In this document: positions 5,032 through 5,109 of the stretch, one piece after another
Numbering within the stretch: position 1 is the first letter of the stretch
How the letters are laid out: each line of letters opens with the position of its first letter
Origin: Actinomycetota bacterium
GTDB lineage: Bacteria; Actinomycetota; Actinomycetes; S36-B12; UBA10799
Direction: 5' to 3'
Length of the DNA stretch: 5,109 nt
Assembly: GCA_030837395.1 (NCBI GenBank)
Contig: JAUPKO010000505.1
Location: forward strand, 1-5,109
Notes under the pieces: generated by a model
The model's input: the letters and a program-made list of their open reading frames with translations, nothing else
Database searches by the model: none
Told to the model about the DNA's origin: nothing
Program-made: the position numbers and the translations under genes

Positions 5032-5109
5032 TTAGGGACTCGGAGGCGCCGCGCCGGGCGTGTCGGCCCGCGGCGTGTCGGTGTCCGACGGGTTGGTGGG
5101 CGTCGGGAC
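5032..5109 (-). CDS. Possible C-terminal tail of an upstream gene (partial)
   Basis: One minus-strand frame is open from the window edge to a TAA at 5034-5032 and encodes 25 residues rich in Pro, Thr, Ala and Asp (VPTPTNPSDTD..., ending APPSP). This composition is typical of flexible tails of actinobacterial proteins, and the stop lies 68 bases before the DUF3263 start, a normal gene spacing. The piece is too short to test for coding or to name a family, and an open frame of this length is expected by chance in GC-rich DNA. Confidence 0.33.
   Translation of the reverse strand, partial: VPTPTNPSDTDTPRADTPGAAPPSP

Overview
The window is GC-rich, with GC-ending codons, GTG starts and tightly packed genes. 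Together with a glucosyl-3-phosphoglycerate synthase, a DUF3263 protein and a mycobacterial-type small cold-shock protein, this points to a mycobacterium or close relative (Mycobacteriales). The species cannot be named from the sequence alone.

Layout, left to right. (1) A 71-residue cold-shock protein (minus, 24-239). (2) Upstream of it on the same strand, a 420-residue threonine synthase with an N-terminal four-cysteine zinc ribbon (minus, 299-1561); a terminator-like hairpin lies in the 59-base gap between the two. (3) A 286-base non-coding region (1562-1847) that holds a clear SAM-I (S-box) riboswitch for the threonine synthase mRNA (1582-1711, minus), a good minus-strand promoter beyond it and several short inverted repeats. 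(4) A divergently transcribed gpgS-type glucosyl-3-phosphoglycerate synthase (plus, 1848-2828). (5) A convergent soluble diguanylate cyclase with three PAS domains and a GGDEF domain (minus, 2825-4609), whose stop codon shares a CTAG tetranucleotide with the gpgS stop. (6) A small DUF3263 protein (minus, best start 4963). (7) A possible C-terminal tail of another minus-strand gene running off the right edge.

How they may work together. The threonine synthase stands at the branch where O-phosphohomoserine goes to threonine rather than to methionine and SAM. A SAM-sensing leader in front of it ties this step to the methylation-donor pool and is the most interesting feature here. GpgS makes the precursor of glucosylglycerate and of methylglucose lipopolysaccharides, whose sugars are methylated from SAM. 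A link between the divergent gpgS and the riboswitch is therefore conceivable but is only inference. The diguanylate cyclase and the DUF3263 gene form a separate minus-strand pair, possibly co-transcribed. Apart from 1562-1847, no stretch over about 70 bases lacks a gene call. No tRNA, rRNA, CRISPR array, insertion sequence or other mobile element was seen.
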